A DNA stretch of 64,000 bases. Origin: Cellulomonas sp. S1-8. GTDB lineage: Bacteria; Actinomycetota; Actinomycetes; Actinomycetales; Cellulomonadaceae. Of this stretch, positions 51,516 through 60,241 are shown one piece after another (the stretch's first letter is position 1; the number at the start of each line of letters is the position of its first letter). Under the pieces are notes generated by a model that was not told where the DNA came from, did no database searches, and saw only the letters and a program-made list of their open reading frames with translations. A program made the translations under genes and the position numbers. Location of the stretch: the NCBI RefSeq assembly GCF_026184235.1, contig NZ_CP110806.1:868001-932000 (forward strand). The letters are read 5' to 3'.

Positions 51516-53075
51516 TCACTCCCGGGGTTCCCCTGGCCATCGAGTTACAAGTGTGGCATTCTGCTCCCCGATGGTGTCATCGAGGGTATTGACCACATTT
51601 GTCACCGGCGGCCGGTTGGTCCGGCGGGCAGAGCGCTTCTGACCCACGCGTGCATGAGCCACAGGAATTCGCCCGGTGGTTGTCGGTTCTGTCCGACCTG
51701 CCCGTTTCACGGTCTTTTCGCCGTCGGGCGCGGCCGGGGTGTAGTCGTAGTAGGAGTACGCGGCGCTCTGCTTGCGCTCGAGGCGGTTGATGACGATCCC
51801 GAGGATGCGGGCGCCCACCGCCTCCAGCGCGCCGATCGACTCCTTGAGCTGGTGGCGGTGCAGCTTGTCCGCGCTGACCACCAGCAGTGCGCCGCTCGTC
51901 AGTCGCGCGAGGATCGCCGCGTCCGTGACAGGGAGCAGCGGCGGGGTGTCGATGAGGACCACGTCGTAGTTGGCGGCGAGGTGCGCCAGCAGGTCCGCCA
52001 TCGCGCGGGACCCGAGCAGCTCGCTCGGGTTCGGCGGGATCTGCCCCGACGGCAGCACGTGCAGCTTGCCGTTGCCCCACGGCTGGATGACGTCCTCGAT
52101 GGTCGCCCGGCCGATCAGCACGGTCGTCAGGCCGGCCGCGCCCTCGAGGCCCATGTACTTGCCGACGGACGGTCGACGCAGGTCGGCGTCGACGAGCGCG
52201 ACGCGGGCGCCGCCGTCGGCCAGCGCGATGGCCAGGTTGATCGACGTCGTCGACTTGCCCTCGACGGGGAGCGCCGAGGTCACGACGAACATCTGCGGCC
52301 CGCCGGACACGTCGAGGAACTGCAGGTTGGTCCGCAGCCGGCGCAGCGACTCCGCGCGCTGGCTGTGCGGGCTCGCCTGCAGGATCAGCGGGTGCGCCTC
52401 GGCGTCGTCGTCGACGGGGATCGTCGCGATCACGGAGATGTCCGTGACGGCGCGCACGTCGTCCTCGGTGCGGACGCGCGTGTCCAGCAGCTCGCGGAGC
52501 ACCGCGACGCCGAACCCGAGGCCGAGGCCCACCAGGACCCCGAGCGCGAGGTTGCGCGTCGTGTTCGGGGACGACGGCGACTCGGGCGGGGTCGCGACGC
52601 GGACCGTGCTGATCTGCACGGGGGACACCCCGCCCTCGGGCCGCTCGAGGTCGCCGACCTCGCTCGCCAGGCTCTCGGCCGTCGAGTTGGCGATGTCGCT
52701 CGCCGTGCTCGGGTCCGAGTGCGTGACGCGGATGTTGATCAGCGAGCTGTCGAGCATGGAGCCCGCGACGATCGACCCGGCGAGCGCGTCGGGCGTCGTC
52801 GGCAGGTCGAGGTGCTCGATCACCGGCACGAGGACGCGTGGCGTCGTGGCCAGCTCGGCGTACGAGCTCACCTGACGTTGCGTGAAGTTGCTGCCTTGCA
52901 GCAGGTCAGCCGTCGTTCCCGACGTCCGGACCGACACGTACACCTGCGCGTGGGCCTGGTAGAGCGGTGTGGCCGCGAGCGTCGCGGCGACGGCGGCGGC
53001 GGTGACGAGTGCGGCGATCAGGAAGATCGAGACCCATCGCTTACGGACGATCGACAGGTAGTCCTGGAACTCCAC
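51516..53075 (-). CDS. Wzz/CapAB-type chain-length regulator with intact BY-kinase
   Basis: The 519-residue protein has a transmembrane helix near residues 15-35, an extracytoplasmic Wzz domain, a second helix near 175-195 and a complete cytoplasmic tyrosine-kinase domain. The kinase has Walker A TSALPVEGKSTTS near 267-277, Walker A' ALVDADLRRPSVGK near 295, and Walker B YDVVLIDTPPLLPVTD near 370. A tyrosine cluster (SAAYSYYDYTP) lies near 455, followed by a basic tail. It controls chain length by cycles of autophosphorylation. The start GTG at 53075 sits behind a GGGGGGG run. It heads the second EPS locus and should be reversed by the phosphatase at 33975-34544. Confidence 0.93.
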   Translation of the reverse strand: MEFQDYLSIVRKRWVSIFLIAALVTAAAVAATLAATPLYQAHAQVYVSVRTSGTTADLLQGSNFTQRQVSSYAELATTPRVLVPVIEHLDLPTTPDALAGSIVAGSMLDSSLINIRVTHSDPSTASDIANSTAESLASEVGDLERPEGGVSPVQISTVRVATPPESPSSPNTTRNLALGVLVGLGLGFGVAVLRELLDTRVRTEDDVRAVTDISVIATIPVDDDAEAHPLILQASPHSQRAESLRRLRTNLQFLDVSGGPQMFVVTSALPVEGKSTTSINLAIALADGGARVALVDADLRRPSVGKYMGLEGAAGLTTVLIGRATIEDVIQPWGNGKLHVLPSGQIPPNPSELLGSRAMADLLAHLAANYDVVLIDTPPLLPVTDAAILARLTSGALLVVSADKLHRHQLKESIGALEAVGARILGIVINRLERKQSAAYSYYDYTPAAPDGEKTVKRAGRTEPTTTGRIPVAHARVGQKRSARRTNRPPVTNVVNTLDDTIGEQNATLVTRWPGEPRE

Positions 53076-53170
53076 AGTTGATGAACCCCCCCGGGCTGCG
53101 GACGAACGACGTGCTCGAAGCGCAAGCGACATCGTCTCACGCAAAAGGGATGACGCCAGTCTGAGACCAT

Positions 53171-53671
53171 GTGACGGTGACACCAAAGAGTGGCGGGGTC
53201 CTCGCGGTGCTGCTCGTCCTGCCGCTGCTCGTCACCGGGTGCGACGGCGCTCCGACCCCCGAGCCGACGACGAGCGCGCCGGCTGCGTCGGCCACCGAGA
53301 GCCTCGACCCGGGCGCGTACGCCGTGGCCGTCGTCGAGAGCACCAACACGGCCCGCGTCGCGGACGACCTGCCCGCGCTGCAGGTCAGCGCGTGCGCGGC
53401 ACAGGCTGCCGCCGACCGCGCGGCGGACCTCGTCGGTGCCGCCGACCTCGCGCACGCCCCGATGGACGGCGTCATCCGGACGTGCGGGGTCTCCCGGGCT
53501 GCGGAGAACCTGAGCCGTGCGAGCGCCCCGGCGCAGGACGTCGTCGCCGCCTGGCTCGACTCCCCGGGGCACCGCAACAACCTGCTCGACCCCGACCTGA
53601 TGCAGATCGGCGTCGCGTGCGCCCCCGACGGTCCCGACCTGGTCTGCTCCCAGGTGTTCCTCGGGCGCTGA
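53171..53671 (+). CDS. CAP-domain lipoprotein
   Basis: The 166-residue protein has a lipoprotein signal ending LLVTGC, a short Pro/Thr linker, then a CAP domain with VVESTNTARVADDLPALQVS, RAAENLSRASA, and WLDSPGHRNNLLDPDLMQI. It closes with VACAPDGPDLVCSQVFLGR. It resembles the C-terminal domain of the longer CAP protein at 32831-33631, including the paired cysteines near the end. The GTG at 53171 or a second GTG at 53176 could be the start. It is divergent from the kinase gene. The function is unknown. Confidence 0.85.
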   Translation: MTVTPKSGGVLAVLLVLPLLVTGCDGAPTPEPTTSAPAASATESLDPGAYAVAVVESTNTARVADDLPALQVSACAAQAAADRAADLVGAADLAHAPMDGVIRTCGVSRAAENLSRASAPAQDVVAAWLDSPGHRNNLLDPDLMQIGVACAPDGPDLVCSQVFLGR

Positions 53672-53771
53672 GCGGTCGCCCGTCGCCGTCCGCACACCCT
53701 GGGGTCACGGCCGAGTCACGGGCCCGCGGAAGCGTCACGCGAGCCCCGGCTGCTCTGCCACACTTCGCCCC

Positions 53772-55253
53772 ATGTCGACTACGTCCCCCACGGAGCAGAC
53801 CGACGAGACGCCCGCGCCCCCGCGCAGCGCCGTCGACCGCTTCTTCAAGATCACGGAGCGCGGCTCCAGCATCGGTACCGAGATCCGCGGCGGTCTCGTC
53901 ACCTTCTTCACGATGAGCTACATCATCGTCCTCAACCCGCTCATCATCGGCACGCTGCCGGACAGCACGGGCGAGTTCCTCGGCGGCGGCGACGCCCCGA
54001 ACCTCGCGATGATCGCGGCGGCCACGGCCCTGGTCGCCGGGGTCCTGAGCATCCTCATGGGCGTCGTCGCGAACTTCCCGATCGCGCTGGCCGCCGGTCT
54101 GGGCCTCAACGCCGTCGTCGCGTACACGGTCGCGCAGCTGCCGGGCATGACGTGGGCGGACGCCATGGGCATCGTCGTGCTCGAGGGCCTGGTCATCCTC
54201 GTGCTCGTGCTGACGGGCTTCCGCACCGCCGTGTTCCGGGCGGTCCCGCGGGAGCTGAAGGTCGCCATCGGCGTCGGCATCGGCCTGTTCATCGCGCTCA
54301 TCGGCTTCGTCAACGCGGGCTTCGTCCGGACGGGCGCGGGCACGCCGCTCGAGCTCGGGTCCGGCGGCTCGCTGGCCGGCTGGCCCGTGGCGGTGTTCGT
54401 CCTCGGCCTGATCGCCGCGATCGTCCTGCTGGTCCGCAAGGTGCGCGGCGGGCTGCTGATCGCCGTCGTCGGCACGACGCTCCTCGCGCTGGTCGTCGAG
54501 GCAGTCGCCAACGTCGGCCCGGCGGGTGACGACAACCCCACGGGCTGGCACCAGAACGTGCCCTCGCTGCCGTCGTCCTTCATCGACCTGCCCGACCTGT
54601 CGCTCCTCGGTCAGTTCTCGCTGCTCGGCGCGGTCGGCAAGATCGGCATCCTGGCCGTCGTCCTGCTGGTGTTCTCGATCCTGCTCGCGGACTTCTTCGA
54701 CACGATGGGCACGATGGTCGCGGTCGGCCAGGAGGCCGGGCTCCTCGACGAGGACGGCAACCCCCCGCGCACGCAGCAGATCCTCGTCGTCGACTCCCTG
54801 GCCGCCGTCGCCGGTGGCATGGGGTCCGTGTCGTCCAACACCGCCTACGTGGAGTCCACGTCCGGGGTCGCCGACGGCGCCCGCACGGGCCTCGCGTCCG
54901 TCGTCACCGGCATCGCGTTCCTGCTCGCGACGTTCCTGTCGCCGCTGGTCGCGATGGTCCCGTCCGAGGCGGCGGCGCCCGTCCTCGTCGTCGTCGGCTT
55001 CCTCATGGTCACGCAGGTCGCCGACCTCGACTGGAAGTCCCCGGAGATCGCGATCCCCGCGTTCCTCACGCTCGCGCTCATGCCGTTCACGTACTCCATC
55101 ACGGTCGGCATCGGCGCGGGCTTCATCGCGTTCGTCGTCGTGAAGCTCGCGCTCGGCCGGGCGCGGACGGTGCACCCGCTGATGTGGGGCGCGGCCGCCG
55201 CGTTCGTCGTCTACTTCGCGCTCGGGCCCATCCGCGACGTCCTGGGCGTCTGA
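53772..55253 (+). CDS. NCS2 purine permease, AzgA-type
   Basis: The 493-residue protein has about 13 hydrophobic helices and the AzgA/GhxP hallmarks: ERGSSIGTEIRGGLVTFFTM and ADFFDTMGTMVAVGQEAGLL. VDSLAAVAGGMGSVSSNTAYVES follows in the second half. Such permeases import adenine, guanine or hypoxanthine with protons. It is a single gene ending at a strong hairpin. CACACT stands seven bases before the ATG, suggesting a leaderless transcript. It converges on the RutA-like cluster, another nitrogen-heterocycle-related locus, which may or may not be meaningful. Confidence 0.94.
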   Translation: MSTTSPTEQTDETPAPPRSAVDRFFKITERGSSIGTEIRGGLVTFFTMSYIIVLNPLIIGTLPDSTGEFLGGGDAPNLAMIAAATALVAGVLSILMGVVANFPIALAAGLGLNAVVAYTVAQLPGMTWADAMGIVVLEGLVILVLVLTGFRTAVFRAVPRELKVAIGVGIGLFIALIGFVNAGFVRTGAGTPLELGSGGSLAGWPVAVFVLGLIAAIVLLVRKVRGGLLIAVVGTTLLALVVEAVANVGPAGDDNPTGWHQNVPSLPSSFIDLPDLSLLGQFSLLGAVGKIGILAVVLLVFSILLADFFDTMGTMVAVGQEAGLLDEDGNPPRTQQILVVDSLAAVAGGMGSVSSNTAYVESTSGVADGARTGLASVVTGIAFLLATFLSPLVAMVPSEAAAPVLVVVGFLMVTQVADLDWKSPEIAIPAFLTLALMPFTYSITVGIGAGFIAFVVVKLALGRARTVHPLMWGAAAAFVVYFALGPIRDVLGV

Positions 55254-55280
55254 CCTCGACGTCTGACCCCCGCACACCCG

Positions 55281-55319
55281 ACGGGCCGGGACCCGCGCAG
55301 CGCGCGGGTCCCGGCCCGT
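55281..55319 (+). terminator. Perfect 18-bp hairpin terminator after purine permease
   Basis: Bases 55281-55298 are the exact reverse complement of 55302-55319, with a three-base loop (AGC). The stem begins ACGGGCCGGG and is entirely paired. It follows the permease stop by 27 bases. It probably ends transcription from both directions. Confidence 0.8.
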
Positions 55320-55348
55320 GGTGCACCCGTTCGTGGCCGGGTGCTGCT

Positions 55349-55387
55349 CGTCACCGCCAGGGGAAGGAACGAGGGGTGGCGGTGACG
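55349..55387. repeat. 11-bp inverted repeat in convergent intergenic region
   Basis: CGTCACCGCCA at 55349-55359 is the exact reverse complement of TGGCGGTGACG at 55377-55387, with 17 bases between. It may be a second terminator, acting on the minus-strand operon whose last stop is at 55537. Confidence 0.45.
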
Positions 55388-55459
55388 AACGTGGGGTGGT
55401 GTCGTCGACGTGGCCGCTCTCCATCGAGATCCACAGCGGGACGAGGCCGAGCCAATCAC

Positions 55460-55477
55460 ACTGACAGGCCTGTCAGT
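55460..55477. promoter_or_regulatory. Orphan TetR-type operator-like palindrome
   Basis: ACTGACAGGCCTGTCAGT is a perfect 18-bp palindrome at 55460-55477. The TGACAGG-CCTGTCA core resembles operators of TetR/AcrR regulators. It lies at the 3' ends of two convergent genes in the 283-base gap 55254-55536, and no TetR gene is present in the window. The rest of the gap holds only the two hairpins and no gene. Confidence 0.5.
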
Positions 55478-55536
55478 AACCCCTGGGGCCGGACCGGTGC
55501 CGGCCAGGTGACGACGGTGACGCGTCGTCCGGTCCG

Positions 55537-56259
55537 CTAGCCGGCCCAGCGCCGGGCGCCGAGCAGGACCACGAGCGCCGTCAGCCCGGCACCGACGAAG
55601 ACGGGCACGCTGATGTGCACGAACAGCAGCAGCACCGCCCCGATCGACGCGCCGAGGAACATCATCGCGATCGCACCTGTCCGGCGGTTCAGCCACCGCG
55701 GCCCGGCCTTGCCGTGCCACGACTCCCCGGCCAGAGACGTCATGGTCGAGGTGATGACCACGGTCGTCATGTCCTTGACGGCCAGATGGCGGGCGATGAG
55801 CGCCTGGGACCCCATGTGCAGCGCGATCGTCGCAGCCAGCGCGACGCCGACCGCACTGCCCCCGGCGCCCGGCTCGAGGACCAGGATCGTCCCTGCGGCG
55901 AGCAGGACGAGCACACCGACGCCGAGCAGCACCGTCACGCGCCGGTTCCAGCCGTTCGGCGACCGTCCCAGCACGGCACCGGCGACCGCCGCCCCGGCCA
56001 GGAAGCCGGTCGTCGCCAGGAGGGGACCCGCGACGGGCAGGGTGCTCGCGCCGGCGAGACCCATGGCCAGGATCACCACGTTGCCGGTCATGTTGCCGGT
56101 GAAGACCTGGTCCAGCCCCAGGTAGCCGACCACGTCCACGACCCCGGTGACGAACGTCAGCAGCATCATCAGCCACAGCCGCAACCGCTCGGGGACGACG
56201 ACCACAGGGACGTGGTCGACGTCGAAGGCCCGGACATGGCTCGGTCGCGGGGTGGTCAC
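55537..56259 (-). CDS. YoaK/DUF1275 family membrane protein
   Basis: The 240-residue protein has six to seven hydrophobic helices and the DUF1275 pattern: LTFVTGVVDVVGYLGLDQVF, TGNMTGNVVILAMGLAG, and AIALHMGSQALIARHLAVKD with MTTVVITSTMTSLA. The function is unknown; it may be a small-solute transporter. The GTG overlaps the stop of the formamidase gene (GTGA), so it is the last gene of the RutA-like operon. It could export or import a product of the pathway. Confidence 0.9.
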   Translation of the reverse strand: MTTPRPSHVRAFDVDHVPVVVVPERLRLWLMMLLTFVTGVVDVVGYLGLDQVFTGNMTGNVVILAMGLAGASTLPVAGPLLATTGFLAGAAVAGAVLGRSPNGWNRRVTVLLGVGVLVLLAAGTILVLEPGAGGSAVGVALAATIALHMGSQALIARHLAVKDMTTVVITSTMTSLAGESWHGKAGPRWLNRRTGAIAMMFLGASIGAVLLLFVHISVPVFVGAGLTALVVLLGARRWAG

Positions 56260-57338
56260 AGGAAGTCCGCCTTCCGGATCGTCGCGTGCACGCCCTTGAC
56301 GACGTCGACGACCTGGCTGATCCGGAAGTCGGTGGCGGCGCTCAGGTAGGCGTAGGCCAGCCGGGGGTCCATGTCGAACCGCGCCTGGATCAGGGCGATC
56401 GCGGCGCGGACGGCACGGCGCACGGCCTCGTCGAGGTCCTCGTCCATCCCGGTCGGGACGAGGAGCTCGGTGGTCTCCGCGAGGGGGCCCGTCAGCTCGC
56501 CGAAGGCGCGGAGCGACTCCTCGCGGGCGATGACGTCGAGCCTGACGGTCGCGCGGAGGCTCGCCTCCATGGCGGTGAGGCTCACCTCCCCGTCGCCCTG
56601 GGCGAAGTGGGGGTCGCCGACGTAGGCGAGCGCGCCGTCCACCTGGACCGGGAGGTAGAGGGTGCTCCCGGCGGTGAGCAGCCGGATGTCGATGTTGCCG
56701 CCGTGCGGGCCGGGCGGCACCGAGTGCGGTCGCTGGTCACCGGGCACGGCGACCCCCATGACGCCCAAGAAGGGCGCCAGCTCGAACCGCACGCTGAGGT
56801 CCTGGCCGGGGTGGCGGGGGAGGAGCCCGTACCGGCCGTCCTCGCTCACCTGCGCGAAGGCGCTGAACAGCTCGGCGCCCTCGAGCGGGTACGTGCCGGC
56901 GAGCGCTCCGCGGCCGTGCCGGTTGGAGATGACGCCGTAGGGCACCCGGGGCAGCGTCTCCTCGACCGTGATGGCCAGGACGTCACCGCGTCGGGCGCCC
57001 TCCACGGCGATCGGTCGTGTCACGACGTGCGGACCGTCGACCCCGATCTCGCGCGGGTACGCGCTGCGCGCCAGCGCCACGGCGTCGGAGAGCACGTCCG
57101 TCACGCCGTGAGCACCGAAGAACGCCTCCGGGTCGCGGCCCTGGTCCTCGAGGATGCCCTCGTGGCTGATCGTGTCCAGCGTGACCCGGTCCCCGGCAGC
57201 CACGGTCAGCACCGGCTCGTCGGCCTCGCAGGGCAGACGCCCCCACAGGCTCGTCTCCGGTCCGGCAGGCAGGTACGTGTCAGCGGTGATCAGCCCCTGG
57301 TGCGGTTGCAGGAAGGGGGACGTCCGAGCGGCGGTCAT
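56256..57338 (-). CDS. Acetamidase/formamidase family protein
   Basis: The 360-residue enzyme matches the FmdA/AmdA family: QGLITADTYLPAGPETSLWG near the N-terminus, GDRVTLDTISHEGILEDQGR, a central VPPGPHGGNIDIRLLTAGS, HFAQGDGEVSLTAMEASLRA, and the C-terminal LAYAYLSAATDFRISQVVD. It hydrolyses small amides such as formamide to ammonia and an acid. The ATG overlaps the FMN reductase stop (ATGA). In this operon it would release ammonia from the product of the flavin monooxygenase, which is inference. Confidence 0.92.
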   Translation of the reverse strand: MTAARTSPFLQPHQGLITADTYLPAGPETSLWGRLPCEADEPVLTVAAGDRVTLDTISHEGILEDQGRDPEAFFGAHGVTDVLSDAVALARSAYPREIGVDGPHVVTRPIAVEGARRGDVLAITVEETLPRVPYGVISNRHGRGALAGTYPLEGAELFSAFAQVSEDGRYGLLPRHPGQDLSVRFELAPFLGVMGVAVPGDQRPHSVPPGPHGGNIDIRLLTAGSTLYLPVQVDGALAYVGDPHFAQGDGEVSLTAMEASLRATVRLDVIAREESLRAFGELTGPLAETTELLVPTGMDEDLDEAVRRAVRAAIALIQARFDMDPRLAYAYLSAATDFRISQVVDVVKGVHATIRKADFL

Positions 57339-57841
57339 GTCCCCTCGAGGCTTCGGCGCGCGTCGCGCAGCGACCTCCCCCACCGCTCGACGTAGCGGTC
57401 GATCGCACCGTCGTCGACGTACGTCGCGTCGGAGAGGTACAGGCCCGGAGCCGGGGTGACCGCACCGAGCTCGACCAGGACCGGCTTGAGGAGCAGGTCG
57501 GGGGCCAGGGCGTGGGCCGCACCCGCACCGAGCATGAGGGGCACCGCAACGGTGCTCCGCAGCCCCTCACCGCCCGGGATCTGGTCGAGGAACAGCTTGA
57601 GCAGCCCCGAGTAGGTCGCCTTGAAGGTCGGCGAGGCCACGATGACGAGCGAGCTGGCGCGCACCGCACCGACCGCCCCGGCGACCGCGGGGTCGCCCCA
57701 GCCGAGCAGCCCGGGCCCGAGGTCGGGCAGCTCCAGCACGAGGTCGGCGTCCGCCCCGAGCAGGGCCCGGTGGAGCCGCGTGGCGGCATCGAGGGTGCGT
57801 GAGTCCCGCTTGGGGTTGCCCACGACGATCGCGGTGGTCAT
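57335..57841 (-). CDS. NAD(P)H-dependent FMN reductase (SsuE-like)
   Basis: The 168-residue flavodoxin-like protein has VVGNPKRDSRTLDAATRLH and a SPTFKATYSGLLKLFLDQIP segment, as in SsuE/MsuE reductases that supply FMNH2 to a two-component monooxygenase. The partner is evidently the RutA-like monooxygenase at 59102-60163 in the same operon. GGGAAGGACC lies just before the ATG. Its stop overlaps the formamidase start. Confidence 0.9.
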   Translation of the reverse strand: MTTAIVVGNPKRDSRTLDAATRLHRALLGADADLVLELPDLGPGLLGWGDPAVAGAVGAVRASSLVIVASPTFKATYSGLLKLFLDQIPGGEGLRSTVAVPLMLGAGAAHALAPDLLLKPVLVELGAVTPAPGLYLSDATYVDDGAIDRYVERWGRSLRDARRSLEGT

Positions 57842-57881
57842 GACAGGTCCTTCCCTGAGGTCCGACGGGTGGCGGAGCGGA

Positions 57882-59105
57882 TCAGACGACCGCCCGCGAC
57901 AGGGGTGCGGCGGGTTCCGGCTCGGCGAGCACCGAGTGCCGCACGAGCCACCAGGCGGTGCAGCCGGTCGCCAGGACGAGGCACGCCGACGCCAGGAACA
58001 TCAGACCGGCGCCGCGGACCTCGAGCAGGACACCCAGGACCACCGGGAGGACGAGACCGCCCAGGCTCGGCCACGCGCTCATCGCCGCGACCCGGACGCT
58101 CGGGCCGGACGGCATGTCGGTCACGGTCGCCATGGCGAGCAGGTTGGTGGTGGCGATGCACAGGGAGACGGAGACACCCTGGAGCGCTGCGCTCAGGACG
58201 ACCACGGGCACGTGCTGGGGTGCCACCACCAGCAGCGCGAGACCGGCGGCACCGCAGACTCCGACGCCCAGCACCGCCGCGGTCAGCCCGATCCGTCGGA
58301 CGATCCTGCCGAGCAGCGGGCTCAGCACGATCGAGGTGGCGTCCCGGGAGACGAGGAACGCGGCGACCAGTCCGGCGCTGCCCCGGATGTCGCCCCCGAT
58401 CGCCAGCGCGAAGAACGAGTTACCGACGACGAACAGCGCCATCGAGCACAGGGCGACCAGGGAGGAGCCGAGCACGGCACGCTCGCGACTCACCAACCGC
58501 CAGCCGAAGCCGAACGCCTCGCCCGGAGTGGGTCCCACCTGCGTCAGGCTGCGCCCGAGCGGCGCCTTCACGACGGGAAGCATGAGCGCGAGGCACACGG
58601 CCGCCGCGACCATCCCGACCGCCCACGCCCCCTGCGCGATCAGTGCGGCGGCGGCGGCGGCCGCCAGCGCTGCGGCTCCGCGTTGGGCCAGGCTGTTGAG
58701 CCCCTGGATCTCGACGGGCCGTCCGCTGGTGGTGACCTCCGCGAGCAGCGCGGCCATCATGGCGACGCGCACCAGGCCGTACACCAGGATCGGCAGGAGC
58801 CAGAACCACAGGCTGCTCCGGTCGTGGACGGCGGCCATCCCCACCGCCGCGGTCACGCCGACGCCTGCCGCGACGCGGATCACCCGCCGTCGGCCCCGGC
58901 GGTCGCCGTAGGCCGACGCCGGCAACGCGGTCACCAGGCCGATCCCGTTGACCACCGCGACCATCACCCCGATCACCGCCGGGCTCGCGGCACCGGCTGC
59001 CTCGAGCGACAGCGGCAGGAGCGTCTGCATCAGCGTGTCGGCGCCGACGAAGAGGAAGACCAGGAGCAGGGCGCGACCGGACCCCGGGTCCAGACGCCGC
59101 CTCAC
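57882..59105 (-). CDS. MFS transporter
   Basis: The 407-residue protein has about 12 transmembrane helices arranged as two bundles with a long central cytoplasmic loop (KAPLGRSLTQVGPTPGEAFG). The A-motif-like ASAYGDRRGRRRVIRVAAG stands between helices 2 and 3, and a second copy, GRIVRRIGLTAAVLGVG, is in the C-terminal half. The substrate is unknown. The GTG overlaps the stop of the monooxygenase gene (GTGA). It could import the substrate or export a by-product. Confidence 0.9.
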   Translation of the reverse strand: MRRRLDPGSGRALLLVFLFVGADTLMQTLLPLSLEAAGAASPAVIGVMVAVVNGIGLVTALPASAYGDRRGRRRVIRVAAGVGVTAAVGMAAVHDRSSLWFWLLPILVYGLVRVAMMAALLAEVTTSGRPVEIQGLNSLAQRGAAALAAAAAAALIAQGAWAVGMVAAAVCLALMLPVVKAPLGRSLTQVGPTPGEAFGFGWRLVSRERAVLGSSLVALCSMALFVVGNSFFALAIGGDIRGSAGLVAAFLVSRDATSIVLSPLLGRIVRRIGLTAAVLGVGVCGAAGLALLVVAPQHVPVVVLSAALQGVSVSLCIATTNLLAMATVTDMPSGPSVRVAAMSAWPSLGGLVLPVVLGVLLEVRGAGLMFLASACLVLATGCTAWWLVRHSVLAEPEPAAPLSRAVV

Positions 59106-60163
59106 TGCGCGATGTCGAAGTCGAGCAGCGGCACCACCTCGTCACCGAACCGATCCAGCCCCTCGCCGAAGTCGTCGAAGCTGAAGAGCAGCCCGTCGAT
59201 GCCGCCCACCGCCGCCAGCGCGTTCACCTTGCGGGCCACCGTCGCGGGGGACCCGGCGAAGAGCGAGGCCGAGCCCGGGTCCACCGCCTGGTAGGTCGCG
59301 ATCGACGCCTCCGCGGCCGCCGAGCTGGTACCGGACGAGTCGACGGCGTAGTGGCCCTTCTGGTTCGCCAGGGCCACGGAGTCGGCACCCGCGTTGATGT
59401 GCTCGATGCGCTTGAGGGCGAGCTCGTCGGTGTCGTCGAGGATGACGGACCGCTGCGTGAGGATGCGGACGTCCCGCCCGTTCTCGCCGGCGGCGGCGTG
59501 GATCTGCGCCTGCGCGGCACGGATGCCCTCGGTGTCCTTGGCCATCGTGAAGTTGTAGTCCGCGAACTGGGCGGCGAACCGGCGCCCACGCTCGGATGCT
59601 CCCGCGGCGGCGATCGGCACGTGGTTCTCGGGGTGGAAGCCCACACGGCAGTCCTCGACCTGGAAGTGCTTCCCCGTGAAGTCGCAGTGCCCGGTCTCGA
59701 GCAGCTCGCGGAGGATGGTGGCGTACTCCGTGGCGTAGTCGTAGCGGTACCCGAAGTAGTCGTCGCCCGGCCACATGCCCATCTGCGCGTACTCCGCGCG
59801 GTGCCAGCCCGTCGTGATGTTGATGCCGAACCGGCCGGGCGCGACGTCGTTGATCGTGGCCGCCATCCTCGCGACCATCGCAGGGTGGATCGACAGGACA
59901 CCCACGGACGCGAAGATCGTCATGCTGCTCGTGGTCGCGAGCACCGCCGCGGTCTGGGTGACCGGCTCCGAGGTGTAGTCCCAGTGCTCGGTGCTGCCCC
60001 CGTAGCCGCGGAACGAGATCATGCCCAGCCCGAGGCTGAACCCGAAGGACTCGGCACGGCTGACGATGCCCTGGTTGAGGGCGAACGTCGGCATGTACTG
60101 GGGTGCCGTCTCCGACAGGATCCAACCGTTGTTGCCCGTCGGGAGGAAGACGCCGAGGCGCAT
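59102..60163 (-). CDS. RutA-like LLM-class flavin monooxygenase
   Basis: The 353-residue enzyme is a luciferase-like monooxygenase closest to RutA, the pyrimidine oxygenase that opens the uracil ring. It shares FLPTGNNGWILSETAPQYMP, MISFRGYGGSTEHWDY, ARMAATINDVAPGRFGINI, TGWHRAEYAQMGMWPGDDYF, YDYATEYATILREL and a late LLFSFDDFGEGLDRFG. RutA needs FMNH2 and oxygen and attacks an amide carbonyl through a flavin peroxide. The ATG at 60163 has AAGGAGAG upstream. No RutB, RutC or RutD homologue follows. An amide- or lactam-opening reaction is likely, but the substrate may differ from uracil. Confidence 0.88.
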   Translation of the reverse strand: MRLGVFLPTGNNGWILSETAPQYMPTFALNQGIVSRAESFGFSLGLGMISFRGYGGSTEHWDYTSEPVTQTAAVLATTSSMTIFASVGVLSIHPAMVARMAATINDVAPGRFGINITTGWHRAEYAQMGMWPGDDYFGYRYDYATEYATILRELLETGHCDFTGKHFQVEDCRVGFHPENHVPIAAAGASERGRRFAAQFADYNFTMAKDTEGIRAAQAQIHAAAGENGRDVRILTQRSVILDDTDELALKRIEHINAGADSVALANQKGHYAVDSSGTSSAAAEASIATYQAVDPGSASLFAGSPATVARKVNALAAVGGIDGLLFSFDDFGEGLDRFGDEVVPLLDFDIAQ

Positions 60164-60241
60164 GAGGACTCTCCTTGCCGTGGTGGTGAAGGTCGTGGTG
60201 AAGGACGGACGGGACACGCGGACAGGTGTCCCGCCCGAGGG

